From Mesotaenium endlicherianum (lineage: Eukaryota; Streptophyta; Zygnematophyceae; Zygnematales; Mesotaeniaceae): DNA of 64,000 bases. Each line of letters opens with the position of its first letter. Positions within the stretch are counted from its first letter, which is position 1. The translations under genes and the position numbers were made by a program. The stretch is taken from positions 63,064-127,063 of the forward strand of contig WELA01010170.1 in the NCBI GenBank assembly GCA_009602735.1, in the 5' to 3' direction. Below, piece by piece: positions 22,177-32,716 of the stretch. Below the pieces are notes generated by a model, which saw only the letters and a list, made by a program, of their open reading frames with translations, made no database searches and was not told the DNA's origin.

Positions 22177-23600
22177 TGCGAGCTCTGGGTAGTGGCGAGT
22201 AAGTCAAGGAATGCGCTCGAGCAGCGGCTGCGGGCGAGCCGTGCGAGAATATGCCTGATAAGTGCGCCAGCGCGCACGCGCGTCTTGCAAGGCCTCTTCG
22301 GGCACTGGGCGGGCCAGAGCCTGGCGTTGCGCACAAACTGCTGCTGCCACCGGTCCCTCGTCCGGAAGTCGGCGTGGTGTGAAGCGGCGTGGGCCAGCTG
22401 CTCTGTGGCGGTGCGCTGGGGCAGCTGGGAATGCTGAGCAAAGTACAAACGCTGACGCTCGCAAAGATCCGCCTGAAGGGGCACTGTATAGACGGAGCGC
22501 TCCCAATGTGCTGCCTGTCGAGGACGGACGAGCTGACGTTGGGCGAGCTGGACTCGCGGGCGCAGCGGCAAAAGAGATGCGAGTCGTACGCGCTCCCGCT
22601 GGCTGCACTGCATGGGCCCTGCGCGTGTTGTGTGCGGATGAGGATGACGGTCGCGGAGGCGCGCAGCGGTGCGGGCCACCTTATGAGGAGGTGACCCAGA
22701 CGGCCCGTCGCCGGCTATGTGACTGCGCGGGACGTCGGCAGGCCAGCTTGGCGGCGTCTGGTATAATGCGTGAGCTACAGTGGTGGAGGAAGATTGTGCG
22801 CCATGCTCGCGGGTGCGGAGATCTCGTGGACCGTCATATGGCGGTGTGACTGAGCGCGGGCGCGTCTCGCGCAAAGGAGTGACCTGTATCCCCTCGCAAA
22901 GAGGAGTGACCTCTCATGCGTCCCTGGGAGTGTCGCGCAAAGGCGTGACCTTGCGGGCAGCCCTGGTATGCTCGTGGATCGGAGTGACCTTGCGTGTACG
23001 CCGGTCTAGGGGCAGAGTGCGATGTGCGAAGCGTAGAGCTGGTTCGACGTAGGGGGAAGGTCCTGTACGCCGAGAACCGAGGATGCTGGTCGTGGCCACT
23101 GTTTGATGCGCACGTCCGGCACGCGGGTTGATAGCGGAGAAAGGAACCGTGGAGGCAGTGCTAGCAGAGGCGCGACCTGGCCAGCCTGTGCTCAGGCTGT
23201 TGCCAGCGAACAAGTGCGTGACGTCACGGCACTTGTTGCTTGTCAAACAGTCGTGCTGTATCGAACGACTAGACCCGCCGGCGCATGGATGGGCTCGGCG
23301 GGGATAGGCCGTGGTCTCTTGTGAGAGAGAACTGAAGCCGGAGGCCCTGTAGGCTGGCGTTGGACGCGAGTTGTAGGCGTGGGCGGCGGTGGCTCTGCCA
23401 ATGGCTGGGCTGCGGGCTCCTCTGCGGCCTCCTGGGACCACTCCTGCCACTCCTCCTCCTCGCTGCTCAATGACGCGTCGTTGGACGTGCCTGGGAACGC
23501 TGCCTGCCTCATGGCCTCGTCTTCAGACGTGGTAGTGCATGGACATGAGTCGCTTGTCCTGTGCGACGATGCGGGTGAGGGCGACTGGGAGGCCATGCGG
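22177..23600 (-). pseudogene. DR-1 region between protease and methyltransferase, with K-V-T-P repeats
   Basis: Translated minus-strand sequence conserved with DR-2 but of no family I recognise. It begins with a Pro/Ser-rich acidic part (SSEEEEWQEW). Next is a basic part in which RKVTPI, RKVTPL, EVTPL, QVTPL and RSVTPP recur about every 12-16 residues (23010-22830). A Gln/Arg-rich segment then leads into the methyltransferase (TATEQLAHAASHHADFRTRD, then PVPEEALQDAR). Several frameshifts are present. It may be an N-terminal extension of the methyltransferase. Confidence 0.6.
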
Positions 23601-24954
23601 TACTAAATGGCGACCCGTACAGGCACGTCATGCCGTACGCGGACGTGTGATTTTGAGGAGGGTCCCCTCGTCGCAGGAGGCTGTGGCCGAGGTATGGCTG
23701 CTGCGGCAGTGGCTGCGTCATGAGCGTGAGCTGCAGCAGTAAGGGCAGCCGTGGCAACGGCGTGTGCCTCTACGGCGTCTGCCGCCATCTGACGCATCAT
23801 GGCGTTTTGCGCGGCGTAGATCCGCACTGTCTCCCTGGCTTGTGCGACAAGAGCGTCAGCCCGCTCCTAGGGCGTGAGGTGGAGCTCGGCACCAGACAGC
23901 TCGAGATCCTTCTCCTGCGTTTCCAGTAAGTCGGCGCCGACGAAGACCTCATCATCCTTGGCTCCCCCCTTATTGGTCTGAAGTACAAATCGACTATCAT
24001 CCAGCGCCATGAAGCCGTAAAGGGCGGACTCATCTGAGTGACGATCCAAGATGTCAAGTGGCACAGATGCAGTGCGGGTCCCCCCTGCCTGCCAGTCGGG
24101 TCGATAGAAGACCCGCTCCACCCAGTTATCCACTGCGGCGCCAATAGGAAAGAGCACGTCCTGGCCAAGGAGCACGTCAAAGGTCTCGGAGCGAGTGACC
24201 AACGTATGTCGGTGGATGGTCGTCTCATCTAGAGTGCCGGGCCGAAAGGTGAAGTGGAGGGCCAGCTGCGTGCGCCCGGTGACGGTCTCGCACGTGCCGA
24301 CAGCGGTGTTGATGTACGTAGGCAAATCCTCTAGGTCGGCAAACGAGAGGCCCAGCTGGCGGAAGTAGCGCAGGTTGATGAGGACTCGCTAGGCGCCAGT
24401 GTTGAACATGATGCGTTGCGGGGCCTGCGTGTTGACGAGCACGATGCCCTGCATTTATCCAAAAATGCAGCGTTAGGCGTGCTGATCATCCTGCGCTCAT
24501 GCGCAGGTTGCGCGGGTGCGGAGAGCACCGCGGCTGCCGCGTCTGACGTTGGCCTGCCCTCAGAGGCGCGCTGGCTGGCCCTGCGCGACTGGAGCAATAG
24601 CTGGGTCGCTTGCCATGTGGCTTCCAACGACACGCCAAGCTCCGCGAAGGAGACTACGGGCATGCGGTGAAGCTCCAGCGAGATAACCTCGGCGCTGAGC
24701 TGCACCGTGGTCATCGGCGAGGGCATCACGTGAGGCGCAAAGGCCGCTGGCGCTGCTGGCGTGTCCAGCACGCGGAACGAGCGGGGCTGACGCGGCGCCT
24801 CCTCCGTGCGACGTCCCTGATCCGGCCCGGCGCAATCTGTGGTACCGCTGGGCGTCCGGCTGCCACCAAAGCGGGCTTGCGTCGTGCGCTGCCGTCTGCT
24901 GTGCGGCCTCCGAGTGGCACTGTGCGTGCACAGCGAGCCAGAATGGGGCTGCAC
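23601..24954 (-). pseudogene. DR-1 aspartic protease region
   Basis: Contains a retropepsin-like segment: an active-site region reading MFNTGA (Asn in place of the catalytic Asp; DR-2 reads MFDTGA), the flap-side YFRQLGLS, the INTAVGTCETVTG segment, and SETFDVLLGQDVLFPIGA with the closing hydrophobic-Gly motif. A TAG at 24389-24391 follows the active site directly, a 2-nt loss near 24455 shifts the frame, and TAG at 23867-23869 replaces CAG. It would process the polyprotein and is dead in this copy. Confidence 0.82.
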
Positions 24955-27238
24955 GCGGCGGCAACAGCAAGCGCAACCTCTGGTACAGCGGGCAGACGAG
25001 CCGCTGGCACACGTGGCGCTGGTGTACCGGGCGCTGGTGTTCCCAGCGCGAACGCACCTGGCGCTGGCGCATTTGGCGCTGGCGTTCCTGGCGCTGGTGT
25101 TCCCAGCGCGGACGCACCTGGCACTGGCACGCTTGGCGCTGGCGCGCCTGGCGATAGCGTGCCTAGCGCTAGCGTATTCTGCGTTGACGCGCCTGGTGCT
25201 GGCTTGGCAATCGGAAGGACGCCAGGTGGCGCTAGCCCACCTGGTACTGGCGACGTGAGATGCGCTGGCTCGGGTCCTCCTGCAGCTGGCGCCTCGGCGA
25301 ACGCTGGTGCCTCTGATGGAGCGGCTACGAATGCTAGCGCTGCTTCGGACGCAGGTGCTTTGGCCGCTGGCGCGAACGCCAGAGCTGGCGCAGGCTTACC
25401 TGTTGTCAGCCTAACAAGTGGCGCTTCGAGGGCGCCCCTGGGCCTGCAAAGTTGCGTCGCCCGATTGGTGTCGATGTCAGTATCAGCTGCCCCAAGCAAG
25501 GTACGTGGCGCCCTCCAGGTAGCGCGCGTGCGTGCCGGGACCCTCGCCACGCTTTTCGCGAAGGCCCAAGGCTTTTGTGCGCAGCCAGGGTTTAAGCCCT
25601 GGCTTTGCGCAACCGTGTGCGCGTCGTCACAGTTCCAAACGGAGACACGGCCGCGCAGCGCGATCAGGGAGGTTGCCCCTTGGCTTGGGATGGCAGTCGC
25701 GGCCGCCATATCTGCGCTGGCTAGGTCGGACTGCGTGCGCGTGCCAAATGGCAGCACGTGTGCGCAGATGCTGTACGCCGCGGCTGACGTGACTACCGTG
25801 AGGTGGTCGCGTAGCGGGCTGCTGAGCGAGCGTCGCAGTGCTGTGCGCGGCGTGTGCAAGCGTGTGCAGAGATGCGCAGACGTGCAACTGCCGTCAGGCA
25901 AAGTCATCCCAGCCGCGCACGCGTCAGGTGCGACGGCTGCTGGCGCGGCTGCCGGGACTGGCGCAGGGGCGATTGCTGGGAGGCTGCCATGTGGCACCTC
26001 CCAATCGCTCTTGGGATTGCGGGGGCGCGTGGCCGGTCCCGCTTCAACATCTGCGTCGGCTGCCTTGGACGCTGCTCGTGACGCCCTCCCTCTTGCGCAG
26101 GCGTATGCCGAGGCCCCCATAGCGCGAATTGCGTCGGCGCGGGGGTTTTAGGCACAACCCTGGCTTTGCGCAACCGTGAGCGTGCCGTCGGCGCTTCGCA
26201 CGGCAATTTGGCCGAACAGCGCAATCAAGGATGCCCCCTCCTGAATGGGAATGGCTATAGCAGCCACCGAATCTGCGCTGGCCGTGCAGGACTGCGTGCA
26301 CTCGCCACGTGGAAGGACGTGTGCGCCGCTGGCGTGCGCAGCTGCTGCTGTGGCTGCCGAGCTGCGATCTTGTAGCTGGCTGCCCGGCAAGCCTCGCGCC
26401 GCCGTGCAAGGTGTGAGCGGACGCGTGAGCGCGCGAGTGTGCGCGTGGCTGCCGGCAAGAGCGGCCTGGCCTGCCGGACACGTGGCAAGGGTCGGCGCCT
26501 ACTAAACCCTGCTGCTTGCAGCAGCCAACAGGGTGAGACCCTCCTGGCGTTGCCGACTGATGCGTAGGTCTGCGCCTGGGATGGCGTCGCGCAGAGCGGG
26601 GGGTGCTGCAGTCGTGTGTGCTGTAGTCGTGATACACAGCTGGCAAGCTCGCCCCGTCGCGACAGTTGTCGCTACGCAGACTGCCGAAGGCCGTGCTGGC
26701 GTCAGCAGGGCGGCACAGGCCAGTGGGGCTGCTAAAGCCTGCGGCTGTGCTGGCGTGTGTGCTGGACCGTCAAGGGGCGCGTCGGGAGCTGCAACGTCTG
26801 TGGCCTGCAGCGTGCAATTTGGCAGCCCGACCGAACGAGTGCAACGGCTGCTGACGAAAATCAGCGCAGAGTGCCCAGGTCTGGCAAAAGCGTCTGCGCA
26901 GACGTCTGCGGCGCTGGTCGCCGTAGCCATGTCGTGGGGCGGGTGCATGCGAGGCTGCAGCGTTGCTATTGCGCCAGATGCCAGCCCCTGGGGTTGCCAC
27001 GCGTCGGAGTCGTGAAAGTGCGCAGGAGCTGCGCAGACGCCAGCTGTCGAAGCTGAAGCGTCGGACGACGAGGCGCGTGCGAAGAGGGCTCCGCACGCGT
27101 CGTAACTATCGGTGGCGACGAGACCGCAGAGTCTGGCGATCTCTGCGTTGGCCACTACGAGGGCGTCGTTGACGTCGTCGAAACTGTAGTAATCGGCTCC
27201 AAAGGTCAGCGCGGCGTCCATCGTAGCCGACGCTGCCG
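24955..27238 (-). pseudogene. DR-1 Ala/Pro-rich linker between gag and protease, with internal duplication
   Basis: More than 2 kb of GC-rich coding sequence, mostly Ala, Pro, Ser and Thr. A module containing the pattern AHVLP-G, then ASAD--AA--IP-Q, then SLIAL-G-I-V, then AQSQG occurs twice, about 0.56 kb apart (near 26150-26390 and 25570-25800). A further stretch near 25030-25230 is a short-period (G/A)-P-A-P repeat. DR-2 has both features. No enzymatic family recognised. It may be a spacer or structural extension of Gag. Confidence 0.7.
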
Positions 27239-28419
27239 TCATCGAGGGACGTCCCTCGTGCGAGGGTTACGCATGCCCCAAAGTACTGCTGCTGGCGCAG
27301 GGCTGTCACGCGCGCGTCTGTTCTCGGCGTCGCGCTTCTTCTGCAGGCATACGATCTGCAGGTGGCCGGCCTTGCCACAGTAGGTGTAGTCACCGGGCTT
27401 GCCATGCTGCGCAATAGTGCAGTTCTGGCGAGAGTAGCCCGTCTTCCCGCAAGACCAACAGGGGTCGCTCGTCGTGGCGGCCATGGAAATGCGGCCATGC
27501 GAAGCCCCGCGCTGCAGGCTCTGCTGGGACAGCTGAGAGCGCTGAGGCTGCTGCTGCTGCTGGCGAGCCGGAGCTGAGCCATCGTGGTGGATGGCAGCAC
27601 CAAAGACTCCTGGCGTACGCCCGTGGATGCGAGGCCTACACTGTCGCTAATGTTGCTCCGTGCGGCGGCCAAGCTCTGCTTCTCGACTGTGAGGTAAGCG
27701 TCCTCCAGCGAGTACTCGGAGCCGATGTGGTAGACGAGAGGGGCCATGGCTCGCTCCCTCAAACGTGGCTCTACGGCGCGCAAGAAGATCTCCGCTGCCT
27801 CCCGGTCAGTGACTGTGCCAACGCCCCGGCGAAGGTGCGTCAAGCGGCGGTACATCATGCGGATCGTCTCATTCTTGCGGCGGAAGAAGTGGTGTAACTC
27901 GTACTCTTCGATCGCGACCTGAAACTCCTTCCTGAGGACGTCCCAGAAGGCCTTGACCGGGTCAGCGAGGGGGGTGTCCACTGGAGGTTCCCCCACAGGC
28001 TTTGTGCGTGCGTAGATCTCGTCACTCTTCTCACGGAATGTGACACGGGCCTCGTAAAGGAGATAGCGCATGAGCGTGTAGAACACGTCACGCTTAGTGA
28101 GCGCGGGCGTCTTAAGCCTCGCGATCACGAACTCAGCCTCGAACTCTGAGATTGTGTTGTCCAGATCACAGGTTCCTGGTCTGCCGCTGAAGCGGAAGAG
28201 GGAGGACCTGTCAGCCTTGACCTCGTGGTCGCGTGCCATGGGATACCGGGAATTGTGGTGAGCCCAATGGAAAGACGGCTCAGGGACAATCACAGGAAGC
28301 ACAAGTGCCGGCTGTTCCCCTTCAGAGGGTTCAGTGACAGTACTGAGATCGGAGTCTGAGTCTTCTCCACTAACCCCTTTGTAGTAAGGCTGGTAAGCAC
28401 GCCCACTACGGGTAGGCAT
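27239..28419 (-). pseudogene. DR-1 gag with two zinc knuckles (one damaged)
   Basis: Starts at ATG 28419 (MPTRSGRAYQ), 36 nt from the end of A1. The N-terminal part is acidic. The core has FRFSGRPGTCDLDN, LTKRDVFYTLMRYLL, FWDVLRKEF and HHFFRRKNETIRMMYR, typical of a Ty3/gypsy capsid region. After a frameshift near 27580 come two CCHC knuckles near 27460-27350. In this copy the first has Tyr for His (GKTGY) and the second has Tyr for its first Cys, while DR-2 keeps both intact. Confidence 0.88.
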
Positions 28420-28454
28420 ACGCTGAAATTCTAATTGCGTGCAGGCAAAGAGAG

Positions 28455-29482
28455 ATCTTTTTAGAAGTAAGGGGTGTGTACTCTCCAGAGTGAGCACCTC
28501 AAGACTGTAATCTGGTAGGAAAATAACTATTGAAGTCTGGCCCAAAAGATCACTGGAAGCACATCATGATCTTCAAGAGTAGTCCTATGGCAGAGGGTAT
28601 AAGCTGTGACTTTGCTCACCACTTGTGAAGAGTGACTGGAAGCCAGCGAGGCTTGCTCTTCACAAGAGAGAGACTAAGTGGTTCTCAAAACACAAGAGAT
28701 AAAAGTGTAAGCTTTACTGATAAGCTCTGTGACTTACAACTGGCATAATGGGACTTCTAAAAAGATGTCCCTTTAGGGGCATCCCTAGTACTTATACTCC
28801 TGGAAACCCGGCGTCGTATGCGGCGGATCCAACGCATGTAGTCATTCTAGGAGGCTCTCCTGTGTCCACTAATGTGTACAAGGCATGTACTAGCACTCCT
28901 ATAGGCTAAGCATAACTCAAACCAATCAAAGCAAAGCACGTAAAATATGTTAAGTGTCTCTCATTGGCCGAGCTTACCTTGGGTGATTCTACCTAGATAG
29001 CGCCTCAAAAGTGAATCTGGAACTTGAGGAAGCTTCCTTCAGAAGTAGGTGATGCTGTCACCAAGTTATAGCCTCAATGATGCACTTATACTATGGAAAT
29101 GCAAGACTTATGTAGTCTGAAGGGCTCGCGGATTTGTGCGCACAAAGCTAGGGGTCCTTGGGGTCACGAATAGTCAACATTGTCACCTTTGGGTGCATTG
29201 AGTCACAAGTTGGCCATTTGGTGTGATTCCGCTAGGTGCCGAAAAGGGTGCGGACTAGATCGCGTCTATCTCGCTCGATAANTGTTTGATTTTAACAAAA
29301 TGACGCAAAATCGGTGCCATTCGGAAGATGCTTCGATGCGCTACACTTTGGTGACTTGTAAATCTAGAGAAGGTCAACATATGGATGCGTAAAGTCAATG
29401 CAAAGTTGGTCTTCCTAGGTTGATGGTTCACACACGTAGAGCTTGGTTTTGTACGTCAACCTCGACTTAATAAATCATGACA
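28455..29482 (-). repeat. DR-1 terminal repeat A1 (outer left end)
   Basis: 1028 bp starting TGTCATGATTTATTAAG at the insertion boundary. There is no B segment between it and gag, and no recognisable tRNA primer site in the 35-nt leader. N at 29282. Confidence 0.92.
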
Positions 29483-30792
29483 ACTCCTTGTCTTGGCCTG
29501 CTCCCCACAAGAGCAAAGCACGCGGAGAAGTCAAATAAACAAATCAGCTTCTAGCAAGCAGTATAGGACGAGACAATAAGCACTAATTGACAAAACAGAA
29601 GCAGATGACAGCAACCTGTAAGCATAGCAACAGGATAGGTGCCTCATAGGTGCAAAAGCATGCGTATAACAGAACATAGGAAGCAGGCAAGCAAGCAGGC
29701 AATCACGTCGTCAAGCACCAAGCACTCATGAGCATATACATAAGATTTTAGAGATAAGACAAAAAGGAAGAGAAGGGGAGGGAGGGGAGCAATTTAACCT
29801 GAGAGAGATCTGCCCTCCTGAATGTGAAGTAGTTCCTTGAGTCCTCCTTGAAACAAATTGACAAAGAACCAAACAGACGTCATACGCACTTATGAGGATA
29901 AGAAGCCGATGAAGATATAGAAGGAGGTGACGCCTGCTAAAGAACCTGGATAATGTGATTTCTAGTCCAAATACATCCCTCTAAAACTAAGAATATGTCG
30001 AACTACATGAACTAAAACAACGACATAAGCAAGAGGGAGAAGAAGAGAAGGGACGGGAGAAAACGAACCTGAAGAGATCTGCCCACTGAATGTGAATTAG
30101 CAACTAGCACCGTCTTCAATCCTCCTTGAAAGACACATGACACGCAAATTTCAGGATAACAAGCATCGAAAAGTAAACAATAAGGTTGAACATTGATGAG
30201 TGCTCCAGCAACAACTATGATCTCAAGGTATTTCGGAATACACCTTTTGTATAGTAGGTAGTAGAAACCTGAATACAAACTACAATGAGCAACAAGAGAG
30301 AACAACAAGAGCAAAGAACAAGAGCGGACAAAAACCGAGGTCGTAAAACGAGTCGAAACAGTAACTTACCACTGAATGAAGCTGAAGAATGACATGAATG
30401 TCGTTGCAAAGATATTTAAGTAGGCCTTGGGCTTTGGCCTCAAATAAGTTCGTGCCTGTGCACTGAACCAAATTTGCACTTGCAAAGATGAAACTTGACA
30501 GCGAGGGTATTGTTTGGCACAATAATGGTGGCTGAGGTTTGCAAATTTCTGAAAGTTCTCGTCGGTGCAAAACTTGCCACATTGTACTTCAAAATTTTCA
30601 ATTGCGTCGATCGACGCGTTGTTTGCACTGACGAGTGAAAGAAGCCGACGCTCACGTACGTAAACTACGTCAAAACGTCAGGGCGGCGCGCACGAGTGAA
30701 GCTCATCTAGTTTGCTTAGTTTGAGCAAACCGACTCAATTCACTTAATTAAGCGTACGAAGGTCGGCCAGTTCGGCGAACGGCGTAACCCTG
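29483..30792. other. hAT-2 right part, no gene seen
   Basis: It continues the hAT-2 sequence interrupted by DR-1. A block of about 50 bp (GAGATCTGCC then TGAATGTGAA) occurs twice, near 29805 and 30074. The final 100 bp hold subterminal words and the right terminal inverted repeat. Confidence 0.6.
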
Positions 30793-30800
30793 CCACGCTT

Positions 30801-31180
30801 CCCTCTTCAAGCCATATGTGGAACCCGACAACAAGTTCCCAGAACATGTGACAACCCCACCAGCCCCAACAATAGTGGATGATCATTTGGAGTACGAAGT
30901 GGAAGACATAGTGGCTATGGGAAATTTCAGGAGACAGCACCAATACTTGATCGAGTAGAAAGGATATCCAAATTTTGAGAATAGTTGGGAGGCGGCGCAC
31001 TACCTTGACAAAGTTCAGAGAAAGCAGAAACGCTTCCATGCCGCCAACCCCCATCTTGGACCAGCCCCAAGTTTCTCTACAAGAAGCCCAAAGACTTCAT
31101 GGAGGCAGCCTGCCACCATCAAGAAGCAGCAGAAGACCCCTAGGAGGCAGCTTGCAAGACCCACAAAGAGGAAAATATGA
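30801..31180 (+). pseudogene. CV-1 integrase end with chromodomain remnant
   Basis: Picks up exactly where hAT-2 interrupted CV-1 ([10 protein letters not shown]-like start). It encodes a chromodomain related to that of CV-2 ([20 protein letters not shown], then ENSWEAAHYLD). Stop TAG falls after LIE where CV-2 has a Trp-Lys-Gly segment. The C-terminal basic tail ends at 31180. Confidence 0.88.
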
Positions 31181-31946
31181 CATTAGACACTTTTCTCTTT
31201 TCGCAGTTTCTAATTGGGAAAACTAAAATTGCTACTGGTGATAGGTCTCTGCATAATAAATTCTGAAAATTTACGGGGCTGTAGTCCATAAGTAGTCGCT
31301 AATTTAGGATCTTTGTTTGCTTAATTTGGAGAACTAGTAAGCAAGATATGATGCTCTGAGTAGAAGGGGGTCAGGCTATTGGCATTGTTAGGGCAGAATA
31401 TGCCTTCTCACGTTGTGCCCTTCCCTGAAGTCGGAATGCTTTTGAACTCTAGACTCTAGTAGCACATCTTACAGCGCCCATTTAGAAACTTACTTTGCAG
31501 AATTGGGAGAAGTATAGATGGACTTATGATTTTCAGAAGTTTCTGCACAGATTTGGAGGAGTGCCTACTCTCTTAGCTCTCAACGACACTCCACGATTTA
31601 GAATGCTCTAAATCTAGTGACCCGGTAGACTTCTTTGACGCAATCCGTCTGCAACAAGAATTCTAAGATTTGTAGCAGTGCTCTGGATGTTATGAATTTT
31701 TGAAGTCATGGCAGATTCTGGGCCAACTTGTACAATTTTCTTTATCATCAAGGAGTGGGCTAGACAATAAGGTCACACCACCCATGACCTTGCCTAGTCT
31801 ACCTTACATGTGTAGCACCTGACTTGGGGCCTCTGCCTAATCCTCTTCACATGTGTGGCATCTGACTTGAAGTTGTTAACTAGTCTGCTCCACATGTGTA
31901 AGACCTGACTTGACGCGCCGAGACGTTGCTTTTTCTGTCGGGGGGG
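31181..31946 (+). other. CV-1 3' untranslated region and polypurine tract
   Basis: Closely parallels 40416-41184 of CV-2. It ends in a G-run (about 31939-31946) just before the 3' LTR. No gene. Confidence 0.8.
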
Positions 31947-32446
31947 TGATTTGAGTTATAATATATTAATATGCATATGTTTTAAAAATTTTGAATATAT
32001 TTGGAGTAGTATTGTGTGGAGTCAAGTGTGAATAGATACTCTAGTGACTTGATTCATGTCCTTTGAACCTTCTAAGGCATTTTTGAAGTTAGAGGAAGGA
32101 CCTAGAAGAACTCCATGTGGCAAAAGTCAAATGTGCCATTTTTAGGTTAAAAGGACATGTGTACATTATTGTAGAAAGGGTTGGCAAATTATGGGATGTG
32201 TTGGGGGCCAACACATCAACAAGCACCTTCCTAGAAATCACTTATGTAGCAAGTATATGAAAAAGAGCTAGAACATAGAAAGACATTCCAGAATCACTCT
32301 TGTACTTGCCGAATTCCAGAAATATATTAACTTTCAAGAAGCCATCTCTCTTTCAAGAAGCTACCACTTGTGTTCAAAGAGTTCTGTCTTGAATAGATAA
32401 AGTATTATATTTCACTTAAGTACTTCATCTATTTGTTTTCACTACA
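31947..32446 (+). repeat. CV-1 3' LTR
   Basis: Same family as the 5' LTR. The first five bases (TGTAG) are missing, so it begins TGATTTGAG, and it closes with CACTACA. Confidence 0.9.
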
Positions 32447-32500
32447 GAGATGGCGAGAGAGGGAGAGAGGGATAGAGAGGGAGCGGAAGAAATGGAGAGA

Positions 32501-32553
<53 letters not shown>

Positions 32554-32581
32554 NNNNNNNNNNNNNNNNNNNNNNNNNNNN

Positions 32582-32625
<44 letters not shown>

Positions 32626-32716
32626 GGAGGGGGGGGAGGGGGGAAAGAGAGGGAGGGAGAGAAGGAGAGAGAAAGGGATAGAGAGAGGGAGAGAGCCAGA
32701 GGGTAAAAGATAGAGG
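32447..32716. repeat. GA microsatellite with assembly gap
   Basis: (GA)n with interspersed GGA units and 28 Ns (32554-32581), so its true length is unknown. Right-hand continuation of the array at 1455-1523. Confidence 0.92.

Larger units (their letters stand above)
16260..29482 (-). mobile_element. DR-1: Ty3/gypsy-like retroelement with DNA methyltransferase, PHD finger and split terminal repeats
   Basis: The element is 13,223 bp on the minus strand with outer ends TGTC...GACA and a 4-bp duplication ACTC (16256-16259 and 29483-29486). From its 5' end the order is A1 (29482-28455), gag, Ala/Pro linker, protease, K-V-T-P repeat region, cytosine methyltransferase, reverse transcriptase, RNase H, integrase, PHD finger, G-run, B1 (17541-17405), GC, A2 (17402-16397), B2 (16396-16260). 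The coding part is markedly GC-rich compared with its terminal repeats and neighbours. Several catalytic residues are mutated and frames are broken, so it is a dead copy. Confidence 0.92.
9656..30792 (-). mobile_element. hAT-2 DNA transposon inserted in CV-1, itself carrying DR-1 and a solo LTR
   Basis: It is flanked by the exact 8-bp duplication CCACGCTT (9648-9655 and 30793-30800). The terminal repeats are GAGGGTTACGCCGTTCGC on the left and, inward from the right end, CAGGGTTACGCCGTTCGC, the same family as hAT-1. Without the solo LTR and DR-1 it would be about 7.4 kb. The internal order matches hAT-1: subterminal repeats, minus-strand transposase, GC-rich minisatellite, right end. Confidence 0.93.
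1524..32446 (+). mobile_element. CV-1: deleted chromovirus-type Ty3/gypsy element, split by two hAT insertions
   Basis: The ends are two LTRs of one family (1524-2030 and 31947-32446). A primer site lies at 2032 and a G-run polypurine tract just before the 3' LTR. Coding remnants are gag and protease (2068-3201), a protease/integrase fragment (9042-9655) and a chromodomain (30801-31180). Compared with CV-2 it lacks the end of gag and, further on, everything from after the protease to the middle of integrase, so it cannot be autonomous. Two hAT transposons interrupt it at 3210 and 9656. Flanks read GAGAG on the left and GAGAT on the right, inside a GA array, so a 5-bp duplication is plausible but not diagnostic. 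Without insertions it would be about 4 kb. Confidence 0.9.

Noticed and set aside
24610-26151. 513-codon open frame on the plus strand opposite the DR-1 linker
   Set aside because: Antisense shadow of a GC-rich, Ala/Pro-coding region. The minus-strand translation is the one conserved with DR-2.
16260-29482. Classifying DR elements as true DIRS elements
   Set aside because: The terminal repeat order fits, but there is a DDE integrase with an HHCC finger, TG...CA ends and 4-bp target duplications, and I found no tyrosine recombinase.
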